A stretch of DNA of 19,549 bases from an uncultured Prevotella sp. (lineage in GTDB: Bacteria; Bacteroidota; Bacteroidia; Bacteroidales; Bacteroidaceae), in contig CALNBT010000227.1 in NCBI GenBank assembly GCA_937874345.1, positions 1-19,549 of the forward strand. Direction: 5' to 3'. Of this stretch, positions 8,310 through 15,768 are shown piece after piece (the stretch's first letter is position 1; each line of letters opens with the position of its first letter). A program made the translations under genes and the position numbers. The notes beneath the pieces were generated by a model. The model did no database searches and was not told the origin of the DNA. It worked only from the letters and a program-made list of their open reading frames with translations.

Positions 8310-8404
8310 CAAAAAATCATCTTAACCGGTTGATTTTCAAAAACTTTTTTTGCCAAACAACAGAAAAAACAGGGATGGAAAATGAAATGGGCCTTATTGA
8401 CAGA

Positions 8405-8467
8405 CAATATCATTGATATTGATGAACAAACCCATGCATATCGACGTGCAATACACATCATATTGCA
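8405..8467. promoter_or_regulatory. two adjacent inverted repeats upstream of the oxidoreductase operon
   Basis: CAATATC-ATT-GATATTG (8405-8421) and TGCAATA-CACATCA-TATTGCA (8447-8467) are two perfect 7-bp dyads, 25 bases apart, in the 290-base gap between the exonuclease-like gene and the oxidoreductase. Neither is followed by a U-run on the minus strand, so they look more like operator sites than terminators. No regulator gene lies next to them and the binding protein is unknown. Confidence 0.3.
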
Positions 8468-8529
8468 ACGCATTGATTTTCTATCCTTTAAGAGAATGTT
8501 TTTAGTTTGATCGTTGCAAAAGAACAAAA

Positions 8530-9471
8530 TTACCAGTTGAACCTTGCCACTAAAGGCAGATGGTCGCTGTAACCATTTTTATATCGCGGTCCTAGATAAT
8601 TGCGAAAAGGTTTTACTCCGCCAAATTTTTCATCTTTTTCCAATAAGAAAGGAGCATCATGCACGCTGCATTCTGCTAATGAATGACTGGTTGGATCATC
8701 AACAAAGATGTGATCTAAACTGCCCCATTCTCCCTGATACCGGTAGGTTGCCTTGGCCCCATGGCGCCCAACGGCTTTTGAAGAGACATCTTTCAACCCG
8801 TGTTGTCCAATAAATTGAATATTTTCATCAGACGAATAATCATTAAAATCGCCGGCAATCATGATACGGGCATTGGCAGAGACAGATCTCAAAGAATCAA
8901 TGGAAGCCAACAAACGGTTGGCAACCACGCGGCGGTGAGCTCGGGTAGGTTGTTCTCCTTCTGACCGGCTAGGCGCATGAACAACGAACACATGAAGGGT
9001 ATCTCTTTCACCAATCAACCCGCAGGCATAAAGGATATCGCGCGTCGGACGCATGTCTGGCAACGGATTGACACGGATGGAATGATAATGAAGAAGTTGA
9101 AAGGTCAAAGGAGAATAGAGCAAGGCCACATCGATTCCTCTTTCGTCAGGCGAATGAGTCATCACATATTCGTATCGGGCCTTTCTTAATAAGGAACGTT
9201 TGGTAAGATCGACCATACAACTGTCGTTCTCAACCTCACACAGGGCGACCATATCAGGTAGCGACCAATCGTTGCCATCCTCCCCGCACGACAGAATGGT
9301 CTGTGCGGTACGATTGATTTTGCGCCAGTAACGCGAATAAGTCCAATGATAATCAGATGAAGGCAAGAACTGTTCGTCCTGTGTTATAGGGTCGTCAACA
9401 CAATCAAAAAGATTCTCACAATTGAGTTCTACAAAGGTAAATATTCCGATGAGCAACCACGAAATAGACAT
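8530..9471 (-). CDS. endonuclease/exonuclease/phosphatase-fold protein
   Basis: This 313-residue protein of the EEP (DNase I / AP-endonuclease-like) superfamily has the metal and catalytic signatures in order: N17 in VELNCENLFD, E79 in ALCEVEN, RGIDVALLY (111-119), H165 in VVHAPSRS, GDFND (207-211), GSLDHIFVD, and SDHLP near the end (302-306). The N-terminal stretch SWLLIGIFTF is hydrophobic and may be a short signal or anchor; Bacteroidales homologs are often exported. The substrate cannot be predicted: family members hydrolyse nucleic acids, phosphoinositides or sphingomyelin. It starts 6 bases after the DMT transporter stop, so the two are co-transcribed. Confidence 0.85.
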   Translation of the reverse strand: MSISWLLIGIFTFVELNCENLFDCVDDPITQDEQFLPSSDYHWTYSRYWRKINRTAQTILSCGEDGNDWSLPDMVALCEVENDSCMVDLTKRSLLRKARYEYVMTHSPDERGIDVALLYSPLTFQLLHYHSIRVNPLPDMRPTRDILYACGLIGERDTLHVFVVHAPSRSEGEQPTRAHRRVVANRLLASIDSLRSVSANARIMIAGDFNDYSSDENIQFIGQHGLKDVSSKAVGRHGAKATYRYQGEWGSLDHIFVDDPTSHSLAECSVHDAPFLLEKDEKFGGVKPFRNYLGPRYKNGYSDHLPLVARFNW

Positions 9472-9477
9472 AAGGTA

Positions 9478-10389
9478 TCAGACAGGTAATTGCCTTTCTA
9501 ACGTACTTTGTTCCTTTTTATTGCTCAAATAAAGACCTATCATGATCAAGACACTTCCAATCATAAAGAAAGAAGTAATTTTCTCGTTTAAGATCCAAGC
9601 GGCAAAGATAATCGTGGTTACCGGATTTACATAGACATAATTGGTTGTCTTGATCGCTCCGAGATGAAAAATGGCCCATGTCCAAGCCAAAAAACAAAGC
9701 ATCGAAGCAATACATCCCAAGAACAACAGATTATACATGACCACCGGTTGTGTTAATTGTGTGAAACTTGGAAAATGGGGGTCTATCAGATAATAAGGCA
9801 AAACGGTCAACAAACCGTAAAAGAAAACCTTACGCGTAATAAAGGTTGATGAATAATGTTCGGTGGCATATTTCATCAACAGTGAATAAAATGCCCAGCA
9901 AAGACAGGCAGCCAATGCCAGGGAATCACCTACAGGAGAGAGATGAAGCACAAAACGTCCGTTGAAAACCACCACCGCCATACCGACAAATGCCAGGATA
10001 GTGCTGATCATTTGCCTACGGCTTAACCTTATATTTTTGAAAACCAACCGATAAAGGATCATCGTGAACAAAGGGCACGAGCAGACGATGAGCGACACAT
10101 TGGTAGCAGTAGAAAAACGAAGGGCTTCGTTCTCGGTTAAGAAATAGGCAGATCCACCCGTCACACCCAATGCCACCATCAGCAATTCGTCTTTCAAAGA
10201 TTTGGTAAAGATCTGCTTATGCGATACCAATAACATCAACAAGTATGCGATACCAAACCGTATGGTAAAGATTTGAGCAGGAGATATGCCGTGGGCAATC
10301 AACACCTTGGTTGAAATAAACGTTGATCCCCATATCGCTACGACGATAAAAGCTATAAGATGATAAGGCAAATTGCCAGAGGTCTGCAT
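9478..10389 (-). CDS. EamA/DMT-superfamily inner-membrane transporter
   Basis: With the start at 10389 (MQTSGNLPYHLIAFIVVAIW) the protein has 303 residues and about ten hydrophobic segments in two EamA halves. A more upstream ATG at 10413 would add eight residues; the shorter start puts the first membrane segment at the usual distance. The segment IWGSTFISTKVLI in helix 1 and the C-terminal repeat ending near GLYLSNKKEQ are typical of the RhaT/YdcZ-like drug/metabolite transporters, many of which export amino acids or metabolites. It lies about 200 bases downstream of the Phe/Tyr operon and 6 bases before the EEP gene. No convincing promoter was found upstream, so read-through from the aro genes is possible. 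Export of aromatic products would be speculation. Confidence 0.87.
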   Translation of the reverse strand: MQTSGNLPYHLIAFIVVAIWGSTFISTKVLIAHGISPAQIFTIRFGIAYLLMLLVSHKQIFTKSLKDELLMVALGVTGGSAYFLTENEALRFSTATNVSLIVCSCPLFTMILYRLVFKNIRLSRRQMISTILAFVGMAVVVFNGRFVLHLSPVGDSLALAACLCWAFYSLLMKYATEHYSSTFITRKVFFYGLLTVLPYYLIDPHFPSFTQLTQPVVMYNLLFLGCIASMLCFLAWTWAIFHLGAIKTTNYVYVNPVTTIIFAAWILNEKITSFFMIGSVLIMIGLYLSNKKEQSTLERQLPV

Positions 10390-10587
10390 GTAAATGATGG
10401 TTTGAAGCGTCAATATAAAATGATTCAGGAACAGAAAGAGTTATTGAATGATCAGGAAATGAATATAGACTATCGAGTTGTTGAAAAATCAATTCGCAAA
10501 GTCTCTTGCAAACTTGCATGATATCGGAACGTTTTTCTCTCCTCCCGCCATTTTCATGTGTTCAATGCCGTTCAATTCTTTCTATTT

Positions 10588-11370
10588 TTATAAATCTGCT
10601 TTCAAATGTTCGCGAATCTTAGTGAGGTAATTCTTCATGCCCACTTCGTCCTTGTTATCAATGATTTCGAGTAACTCTTTCAATTCACCTCTAATCTGGG
10701 ACACTTGATCATGCGTGAAAGGGTTAAACAGAATCTCCTGCAAAAGATAGTCATCTTCGTTTAATACGCCCTTGGCAATGCTCATATGGCGTTTGAAAGT
10801 TGTTCCGGGTGCATCCTGATGTTTCATGACAGCGGTGAAAACAAACGTACTGACAAATGGAATACTCAATGAATAAGCTACCGTTTTATCGTGTTCCTCG
10901 AAGGTATACTCATAAATTTGCAGGCCAAGCCGTTGGTACAAATCCTTGAAAAAAATTCGTCCCATGTAATCACCTTCACTGATGATAATAGCATTCTCTT
11001 CCTGTAGCTGATTCAGATTAGCAAACGTAGGTCCGAACATGGGATGGGTGGATACAAAACGACGGCCTGTCTGTTCGTAAAAATCCTTCAGGTGCGTCTT
11101 TACCGAACTGATATCGCTAATGATGCATTCAGCAGATAGATAAGGAAGTACCTCTTTGAAGGCAGGGATAGTGTACTTCACTGTCACCGCATTGATCACT
11201 AAATCGGGATTAAATTCCTTTATCTCGTCCAGAGAAGTGAAACGCTGGCAGTTGTAAGTGAAACGCATCCGCTTCGCATCCGTCTCATAAACGGCGGTTT
11301 CGTGTTCAAAGCTCAACAGGTCGATGAAGAAACTTCCCATCTTTCCTGCACCCAAGATCAATATTTTCAT
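10588..11370 (-). CDS. tyrA: prephenate dehydrogenase
   Basis: This 260-residue NAD(P)-dependent enzyme converts prephenate to 4-hydroxyphenylpyruvate, the Tyr branch. The dinucleotide-binding motif GAGKMG (7-12) opens the protein. SDISSVK (85-91) and THPMFGP (108-114) carry the conserved serine and catalytic histidine region of TyrA, and the rest is the helical dimerisation domain ending EHLKADL. It lacks the fused chorismate mutase seen in enterobacteria; that activity is supplied by the preceding fused gene (51-base gap). It is the last gene of the pheA-aminotransferase-aroF/CM-tyrA operon. Homology to TyrA rather than arogenate dehydrogenase is assumed; residues distinguishing the two were not resolved. 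Confidence 0.92.
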   Translation of the reverse strand: MKILILGAGKMGSFFIDLLSFEHETAVYETDAKRMRFTYNCQRFTSLDEIKEFNPDLVINAVTVKYTIPAFKEVLPYLSAECIISDISSVKTHLKDFYEQTGRRFVSTHPMFGPTFANLNQLQEENAIIISEGDYMGRIFFKDLYQRLGLQIYEYTFEEHDKTVAYSLSIPFVSTFVFTAVMKHQDAPGTTFKRHMSIAKGVLNEDDYLLQEILFNPFTHDQVSQIRGELKELLEIIDNKDEVGMKNYLTKIREHLKADL

Positions 11371-11421
11371 TTTACTATTTTATCTATTTTGCTGGAGAAT
11401 GATGTTCCCACCACCTTCAAA

Positions 11422-12489
11422 TTATTCTTCATTGATGATTTTTAATTGCTGGCGAACACTCTCCTGATGAATCTCTTCGAAGATATGTGCTACGCTTTCT
11501 GCAGACAAACCACATCTTTCACCTTGTTCTCCACGTTTCGTCAAAATCTCACTATATCGGCTAGATTGCAGAACTGTCAAGTTATGTTCTTTTTTGTATT
11601 GACCAATTTCACGACATATGCGCAGACGTTTAGACAAAAGCGCCATCAACTCGTCATCAAGAGAGTCTATTTGAGTGCGCAATTGGTGCAATCCTTCTGT
11701 TGTTGTATGTTCATCTCGGATGACCAACATAGACAAAATCAGATCAAGCGCATCTGGTGTAACCTGTTGTTTGGCATCACTCCATGCCTTGTCAGGGTCG
11801 CAATGTGCCTCAACCATCAACCCGTCAAAGCCAAGATCCATGGCCTGTTGACATAGCGGACCTATCAACTCTCTGCATCCCCCCATGTGACTGGGATCGC
11901 AAATGATTGGAAGATTAGGGATTCGGCGGTGCAACTCAATTGGAATCTGCCACATAGGCATGTTACGATAGATTGACTTTTCGTAACTAGAGAATCCTCT
12001 ATGGATGACACCCAATCTTTTTACACCTACAGAATTAAGACGTTCAAGTGCACCAATCCATAGTTCCAAATCGGGATTGACCGGGTTTTTTACGAAAATA
12101 GGAATGTCAACACCTTTTAAGCTGTCTGCCAAACTCTGGACTGAAAATGGATTTGCAGCTGTTCTGGCTCCAACCCACAGCACATCAACGCCATATTTAA
12201 GACAGGCTTCGACATGTTCGGGGGTCGCTACTTCAGTAGAAACCAGCATTCCGGTTTCTTCTTTGACACGTTTCAACCAAGGTAAGGCCTTTTCACCTTG
12301 TCCTTCAAAGCCTCCCGGCTTGGTACGAGGCTTCCAAACACCCGCTCTAAAATTGTGACAGCCTTTTGCTTTCAATTGGCGAGCTGTTGTCATGACCTGC
12401 TCTTCAGATTCTGCGCTACATGGACCGGCAAAGATAAACGGCCGTTTCAAATCGCTCTTTAAATTCAATGGCAATAATTCTAATTCCAT
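11422..12489 (-). CDS. bifunctional DAHP synthase / chorismate mutase
   Basis: This is a 355-residue fusion. Residues about 1-262 are a type I-beta (KdsA-like) 3-deoxy-7-phosphoheptulonate synthase, condensing PEP and erythrose-4-phosphate in the first shikimate step. It has AGPCSAES (21-28), FRAGVWKPRTKPGG (47-60), VLWVGART and ICDPSHMGG. Residues about 263-355 form an AroQ chorismate mutase helix bundle (HQLRTQIDSLDDELMALLSK, then RLRICREIGQYK) converting chorismate to prephenate. The CM domain is at the C-terminus, as is usual in Bacteroidetes. The same operon thus controls the entry step, the branch to prephenate and both terminal branches. In fusions of this kind prephenate commonly inhibits the synthase, which would add allosteric control to the attenuator upstream. 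Confidence 0.95.
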   Translation of the reverse strand: MELELLPLNLKSDLKRPFIFAGPCSAESEEQVMTTARQLKAKGCHNFRAGVWKPRTKPGGFEGQGEKALPWLKRVKEETGMLVSTEVATPEHVEACLKYGVDVLWVGARTAANPFSVQSLADSLKGVDIPIFVKNPVNPDLELWIGALERLNSVGVKRLGVIHRGFSSYEKSIYRNMPMWQIPIELHRRIPNLPIICDPSHMGGCRELIGPLCQQAMDLGFDGLMVEAHCDPDKAWSDAKQQVTPDALDLILSMLVIRDEHTTTEGLHQLRTQIDSLDDELMALLSKRLRICREIGQYKKEHNLTVLQSSRYSEILTKRGEQGERCGLSAESVAHIFEEIHQESVRQQLKIINEE

Positions 12490-12560
12490 TTCTTTTGTAT
12501 TTTAATCTCTATTCTCTACTGATCAAACAGAAAGAAGATTCGAGACATTGATAAATTCAT

Positions 12561-13757
12561 TTATGATTCTCTTGAAGGCATCTGCCAATCTAATTGCTTG
12601 ACACGACGGAGTGCCTCTTGTATTTTTTCGTCTTTCGCACAAAGCGAAATACGAATATATCGTTTCCCATTACTGCCGAAGATAAATCCGGGGGTAATAA
12701 AGACCTTCGCCTCGTGCAGAATTCGCTCAGTCAGCTCTTCTACATCAGCATAACCGTCGGGAATTTTTGCCCATAGAAACATTCCCACCTGTGACTTTTC
12801 GTAGTTGCATCCCAGAACATCCAGAATTTGTTCGGCCATTTTACGACGTCGTTTATACACCTCAATGTTATATTCATGGTGCCATGCTTCATCGTTTGTC
12901 TCCAAAGCTTCTGCTGCAGCCAATTGAATCGCCCTGAATGTTCCACTATCGATGTTGCTTTTAACCTTCAGAATCCACGAAATAAACTGAGGATTTGAGA
13001 TGCACATCCCCACACGCCAACCAGGCATGTTAAAACTCTTTGACATCGAATTGAACTCGATACAGCAATCCTTTGCACCATCCACCTGCAAGATTGATAA
13101 GGGGTTGTCGTTCAAAATGAAAGAATAAGGGTTGTCGTTGACCACAACAATTTGATGACGGCGGGCAAATTCCACCAGTTTTTCGTATGTTTCTCGTTGC
13201 GCATTGCCACCCGTAGGCATGTTGGGATAGTTTGTCCACATCAGCTTTACATGACTCAGATCCATGGACTCGAGTTCATCAAAATCGGGTTGCCAATTGT
13301 TGTCTTCACGCAAATTGTAGTTTACAACTTTGGCTCCGAGGATCTTACTCAGTGAGGTGTAGGTAGGATAACCGGGATTAGGAACTAACACCTCCTCACC
13401 AGAATTGACAAAAGCCAACGTTACATGCAAGATACCCTCCTTACTTCCAATAAGTGGTAGAATTTCTTTAGCCGCATCAAGTTGCACTCCGTACCACTTC
13501 TGGTAGAAATTAGACATGGCTTGTCTTAATTCCGGCGTACCCATAGTAGGCTGATAGCCGTGTGCCTGGGGATCTTTCGCAACTTCACAAAGTTTATTTA
13601 CCGTTTGATCGGATGGAGGAAGATCTGGACTTCCAACAGCCAATGAAATGATATTCTCACCTTTTGCATTGAGTTGTGCTACCTCTTTCAGCTTTCTACT
13701 GAAATAATATTCTTCTATTTCATTGAGCCGATTGGCGGGACTGATTGTCATCTTCAT
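12561..13757 (-). CDS. PLP-dependent aminotransferase (class I/II), probable aromatic aminotransferase
   Basis: This 398-residue fold-type I aminotransferase has NYPNMPTG (176-183), D208/Y211 in VVNDNPYSF, the Schiff-base lysine K240 in SMSKSFNMPGWRVG, and YIRISLC near the end with the substrate-carboxylate arginine. The start at 13757 is preceded by AAAGGTG, a reasonable ribosome site; an alternative ATG lies two codons in. Sequence alone resembles LL-diaminopimelate and aspartate-type enzymes. Its place between pheA and the DAHP synthase gene makes transamination of phenylpyruvate and 4-hydroxyphenylpyruvate (or prephenate) the likely role, supplying the last step to Phe and Tyr. Family members are promiscuous, so assignment rests on context. 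Confidence 0.9.
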   Translation of the reverse strand: MKMTISPANRLNEIEEYYFSRKLKEVAQLNAKGENIISLAVGSPDLPPSDQTVNKLCEVAKDPQAHGYQPTMGTPELRQAMSNFYQKWYGVQLDAAKEILPLIGSKEGILHVTLAFVNSGEEVLVPNPGYPTYTSLSKILGAKVVNYNLREDNNWQPDFDELESMDLSHVKLMWTNYPNMPTGGNAQRETYEKLVEFARRHQIVVVNDNPYSFILNDNPLSILQVDGAKDCCIEFNSMSKSFNMPGWRVGMCISNPQFISWILKVKSNIDSGTFRAIQLAAAEALETNDEAWHHEYNIEVYKRRRKMAEQILDVLGCNYEKSQVGMFLWAKIPDGYADVEELTERILHEAKVFITPGFIFGSNGKRYIRISLCAKDEKIQEALRRVKQLDWQMPSRES

Positions 13758-13791
13758 AAATCACCTTTATTATTATCATCAAAAAAACAGG

Positions 13792-14622
13792 TTAAACTGC
13801 CTTGAATTCACCCAATATCTTAAGTTGTTTGGTCAGTGGAACAATGGCATCGATTGACTGTCTGTATCGTGTGATGTTATCAAAGGTAACATCCACATAG
13901 AACAAATATTCCCATTCGTGTCCGATAACCGGCAGCGACTGAATTTTAGTCAAGTTGATTCCATAAAACGAAAGAATGGTAAGCACCTTCGAAAGACTTC
14001 CTTCTTCATGAGGCAAAGAGAATACAAGACTTGCTTTATCAGCACATTCAAGTGGTCGAAGGAAATCAGCTTTACGAGGATTTGTCACGACTAAAAAACG
14101 GGTAAAGTTATGTTTGTTATCCTCAATATGGTCTTCTAAAACTTTCAAATGATACAATTTTCCGGCATCAGGATGACAAATGGCTGCCCAAGAACGTATC
14201 TGATGTTTTTCAATATAAGCGGCTGCACCGGCAGTGTCATCTGCTTCAACAGCTTTAAGTTCAGGATGATTGGCAAGAAAATCACGGCACTGCATCAAAG
14301 CAACAGGATGGGAATGGACCTCTTGAAGCGAAGTCCAATCGTCTTCAGGTAAACAGCAAATGGCATGTTGGATATGTAGTTTAAACTCTCCAACAACAGT
14401 TGTTTCAGATTCGCGCAATAATTCGTAATTATGAAGAAGAGATCCGGCAATGGTATTCTCTATGGCGAGCATCCCAATGACCGTAGGATCACGCTTGATA
14501 TTTTCGAACACCTGCTCGAAGGTACTGCAACAAATCACTTGCACCTGCTCTCCTTCAAAATACTGGTGTGCCGCAATATCGTGAAAAGAACCCATTTCTC
14601 CTTGTATCGCTATTCGCTTCAT
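13792..14622 (-). CDS. pheA: prephenate dehydratase with C-terminal ACT domain
   Basis: This 276-residue enzyme decarboxylates and dehydrates prephenate to phenylpyruvate, the Phe branch. Catalytic domain motifs are ENTIAGS (55-61), HSHPVALMQC (103-112), DTAGAA (129-134) and HNFTRF (171-176) with the conserved Thr-Arg-Phe. An ACT domain (about 195-276, SLPHEEGSLSKVLTILSF then GINLTKIQSLP) probably binds Phe for feedback inhibition; the usual ESRP is replaced by QSLP, a form common in this phylum. There is no fused chorismate mutase. It is the first structural gene after the leader/attenuator: its ATG lies only 14 bases beyond the terminator U-run, so expression depends directly on read-through. 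No Shine-Dalgarno is obvious. Confidence 0.95.
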   Translation of the reverse strand: MKRIAIQGEMGSFHDIAAHQYFEGEQVQVICCSTFEQVFENIKRDPTVIGMLAIENTIAGSLLHNYELLRESETTVVGEFKLHIQHAICCLPEDDWTSLQEVHSHPVALMQCRDFLANHPELKAVEADDTAGAAAYIEKHQIRSWAAICHPDAGKLYHLKVLEDHIEDNKHNFTRFLVVTNPRKADFLRPLECADKASLVFSLPHEEGSLSKVLTILSFYGINLTKIQSLPVIGHEWEYLFYVDVTFDNITRYRQSIDAIVPLTKQLKILGEFKAV

Positions 14623-14636
14623 CGTGCCATTTCATT

Positions 14637-14671
14637 AAAAAGCCCCGCATTCACTTATGTGAAGCGGGGCT
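14637..14671 (-). terminator. attenuator (intrinsic terminator) in the pheA leader
   Basis: On the minus strand, AGCCCCGCTTCAC (14671-14659), loop ATAA, then GTGAATGCGGGGCT (14654-14641) forms a 13-bp GC-rich stem with one bulged base at 14649. A run of five U residues (14641-14637) follows. It sits between the leader-peptide stop and the pheA ATG rather than at an operon end, the position of a transcription attenuator. Its 5' arm is complementary to an upstream segment (14722-14713), giving a competing antiterminator. Confidence 0.9.
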
Positions 14672-14722
14672 ACATTTATATTCTGTCTTGCTGAATCATT
14701 ATACGCAACTTACCGCTTCACA
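14659..14722 (-). promoter_or_regulatory. antiterminator and pre-emptor pairing of the pheA leader
   Basis: Minus-strand TGTGAAGCGG (14722-14713), inside leader codons 19-22, is a perfect complement of CCGCTTCACA (14667-14658), which includes most of the terminator 5' arm. The two pairings are mutually exclusive. A third pairing, GCAA-A-CTT (14731-14724) with AAGTTGC (14711-14705), one base bulged, can flank and sequester the antiterminator strand, acting as the protector 1:2 hairpin. Together they give the classic 1:2 / 2:3 / 3:4 arrangement of amino-acid attenuators. Confidence 0.8.
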
Positions 14723-14776
14723 AAAGTTTGCAAAGTAAAAGTAAAAGTAATAAAAAGATGCGTATGATGTATTCAT
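14699..14776 (-). CDS. Phe/Tyr leader peptide of the pheA operon attenuator
   Basis: This is a 25-codon ORF, ATG at 14776, TAA at 14701-14699. It starts MNTSYAS, has the octamer FYYFYFYF at residues 8-15, and ends ANFCEAVSCV. Five Phe (8, 11, 13, 15, 18) and five Tyr (5, 9, 10, 12, 14) codons make 40 percent of the peptide aromatic. It lies about 25 bases downstream of a consensus promoter and ends 28 bases before the attenuator stem. The residue choice matches the two products of the downstream operon. Ribosome stalling at the Phe/Tyr codons when charged tRNA-Phe or tRNA-Tyr is scarce would leave the antiterminator arm (14722-14713) free, while a ribosome at the stop codon would cover it. 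Function is inferred from this architecture; no experiment is implied. Confidence 0.88.
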   Translation of the reverse strand: MNTSYASFYYFYFYFANFCEAVSCV

Positions 14777-14805
14777 CTTGTTTTTTCTAAATCTTATTTC
14801 GCTGA

Positions 14806-14837
14806 CAAAATTAAAATAATAATTTGTAACTTGCAAA
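14806..14837 (-). promoter_or_regulatory. Bacteroidetes-type promoter for the Phe/Tyr operon
   Basis: Minus-strand TTTG (14837-14834), 20 bases, then TAATTTTG (14813-14806) fits the -33/-7 consensus. The predicted transcript start is near 14800, about 25 bases before the leader-peptide ATG. It lies in the gap after the TPR gene ending at 14875, so the operon has its own promoter. Confidence 0.72.
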
Positions 14838-14874
14838 CATTTTTTCAAGAAACTGATTATTAAACTATCAATTA

Positions 14875-15765
14875 TTAAGAATTTCCCATGATTCCGTAAG
14901 CATCTACATCTTTATAGGCCTGCAAAACTTTCTGAGTGATATCTTGACCGCCATAGCCTTGTTTTGATACCGAATTCAATTGGTCTCGCAATTCCTGAGC
15001 TGTTTTGGCATCTTCATCGGCTCCAACACTATCACCAAGAAGTTGACGTAATGGTCCTCGTTCCTCGAATGCAACAAGACAGAAGGGATTGGCATCGATA
15101 GCCTTGGTGAAATATTCAATGGCTTGATTTGCATTTTCTCGAGCTTTCTCAATTCTAGCCTTCAACAGCAGTGTCTCTTCTTGATCAGGTAAATGCTTAA
15201 GCAACAGCAAAGCATCTTCATCAGCGGCCTCTATATCGCCTTCTTCAAAATATGTTTGTCCTCTCAGCAGATAAGCATCGTATAAATCGTCCTTTAACAT
15301 GACGGCTTTGGTGAGCATAGCTATCGCATTGGGTTGATCTCCCTGACCCAAACATGCCTTTCCATATAATAAATATACTTGAGAATTTTCAGCGTCAGTC
15401 ATTAGTGCTTTCTCACATGCATCGGCCATGGCTCCATAATTATCCATCATATTTGCCACTTCAGCCATGCGAATCCAAATCTCAACCTGCCGTGGCTTTG
15501 CTTCAGCCAATTTCTGCAATTGTTCGTAAGCACCAGTCAAATCATTGTTGTTCATCAATGCTTGTGAATAATAATCACGTATTTCCAAGTCTTCTTGCAG
15601 TTCCAATGCATGACTGAAACACTTGATAGCATATTCCACCTGATGCGTCTTCAAGGCGCGAATTCCATCATATTTTAGTATATCAAAGTTCTTTTTTGCT
15701 TCCTCTTCACTTTTCTCTATCTCGTTTTCTTCTTTATTTCCAAAGATAGCTTTCAAAAAATTCAT
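14875..15765 (-). CDS. cytoplasmic TPR-repeat protein
   Basis: This 296-residue protein starts with a short basic/hydrophobic stretch (MNFLKAIFGNKEENE), followed by an acidic coiled segment (about 12-30). From about residue 31 it has roughly six tandem tetratricopeptide repeats, for example AIKCFSHALELQEDLEIRDY, VYLLYGKACLGQGDQPNAIA and AIEYFTKAIDANPFCLVAFE. TPR arrays mediate protein-protein contacts, so it is probably a scaffold or adaptor; no enzymatic domain is visible. Its ATG lies 3 bases after the stop of the secreted-protein gene upstream, so the two are tightly co-transcribed. Its role and partner are unknown. The 3' end is followed by the promoter of the Phe/Tyr operon, and no clear terminator hairpin was found between them. 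Confidence 0.85.
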   Translation of the reverse strand: MNFLKAIFGNKEENEIEKSEEEAKKNFDILKYDGIRALKTHQVEYAIKCFSHALELQEDLEIRDYYSQALMNNNDLTGAYEQLQKLAEAKPRQVEIWIRMAEVANMMDNYGAMADACEKALMTDAENSQVYLLYGKACLGQGDQPNAIAMLTKAVMLKDDLYDAYLLRGQTYFEEGDIEAADEDALLLLKHLPDQEETLLLKARIEKARENANQAIEYFTKAIDANPFCLVAFEERGPLRQLLGDSVGADEDAKTAQELRDQLNSVSKQGYGGQDITQKVLQAYKDVDAYGIMGNS

Positions 15766-15768
15766 GGC

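Noticed and set aside
8240..8527. N-terminal extension of the oxidoreductase reading frame by 96 codons.
   Set aside because: The extension is Cys/Met/Ile-rich with no family similarity, covers a promoter-like box and two dyads, and would bury the twin-arginine signal that marks the true start at 8239.
10330..10520. A plus-strand frame of about 54 codons (M-I-R-Q-I-A through K-V-S-C-K-L-A) upstream of the transporter gene.
   Set aside because: Its first part lies antisense to the transporter N-terminus, it has no promoter or ribosome site, and purine-rich composition can explain its plausible residue content.
10480..10587. A terminator after tyrA.
   Set aside because: Only weak, bulged repeats such as GCAAG-AGA-CTTTGC were found and no hairpin with a U-run, so no terminator is claimed.
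14640..14700. A T-box or amino-acid riboswitch in the pheA leader.
   Set aside because: There is no T-box consensus or aptamer-like core. The Phe/Tyr-rich leader ORF and the antiterminator explain the region better.
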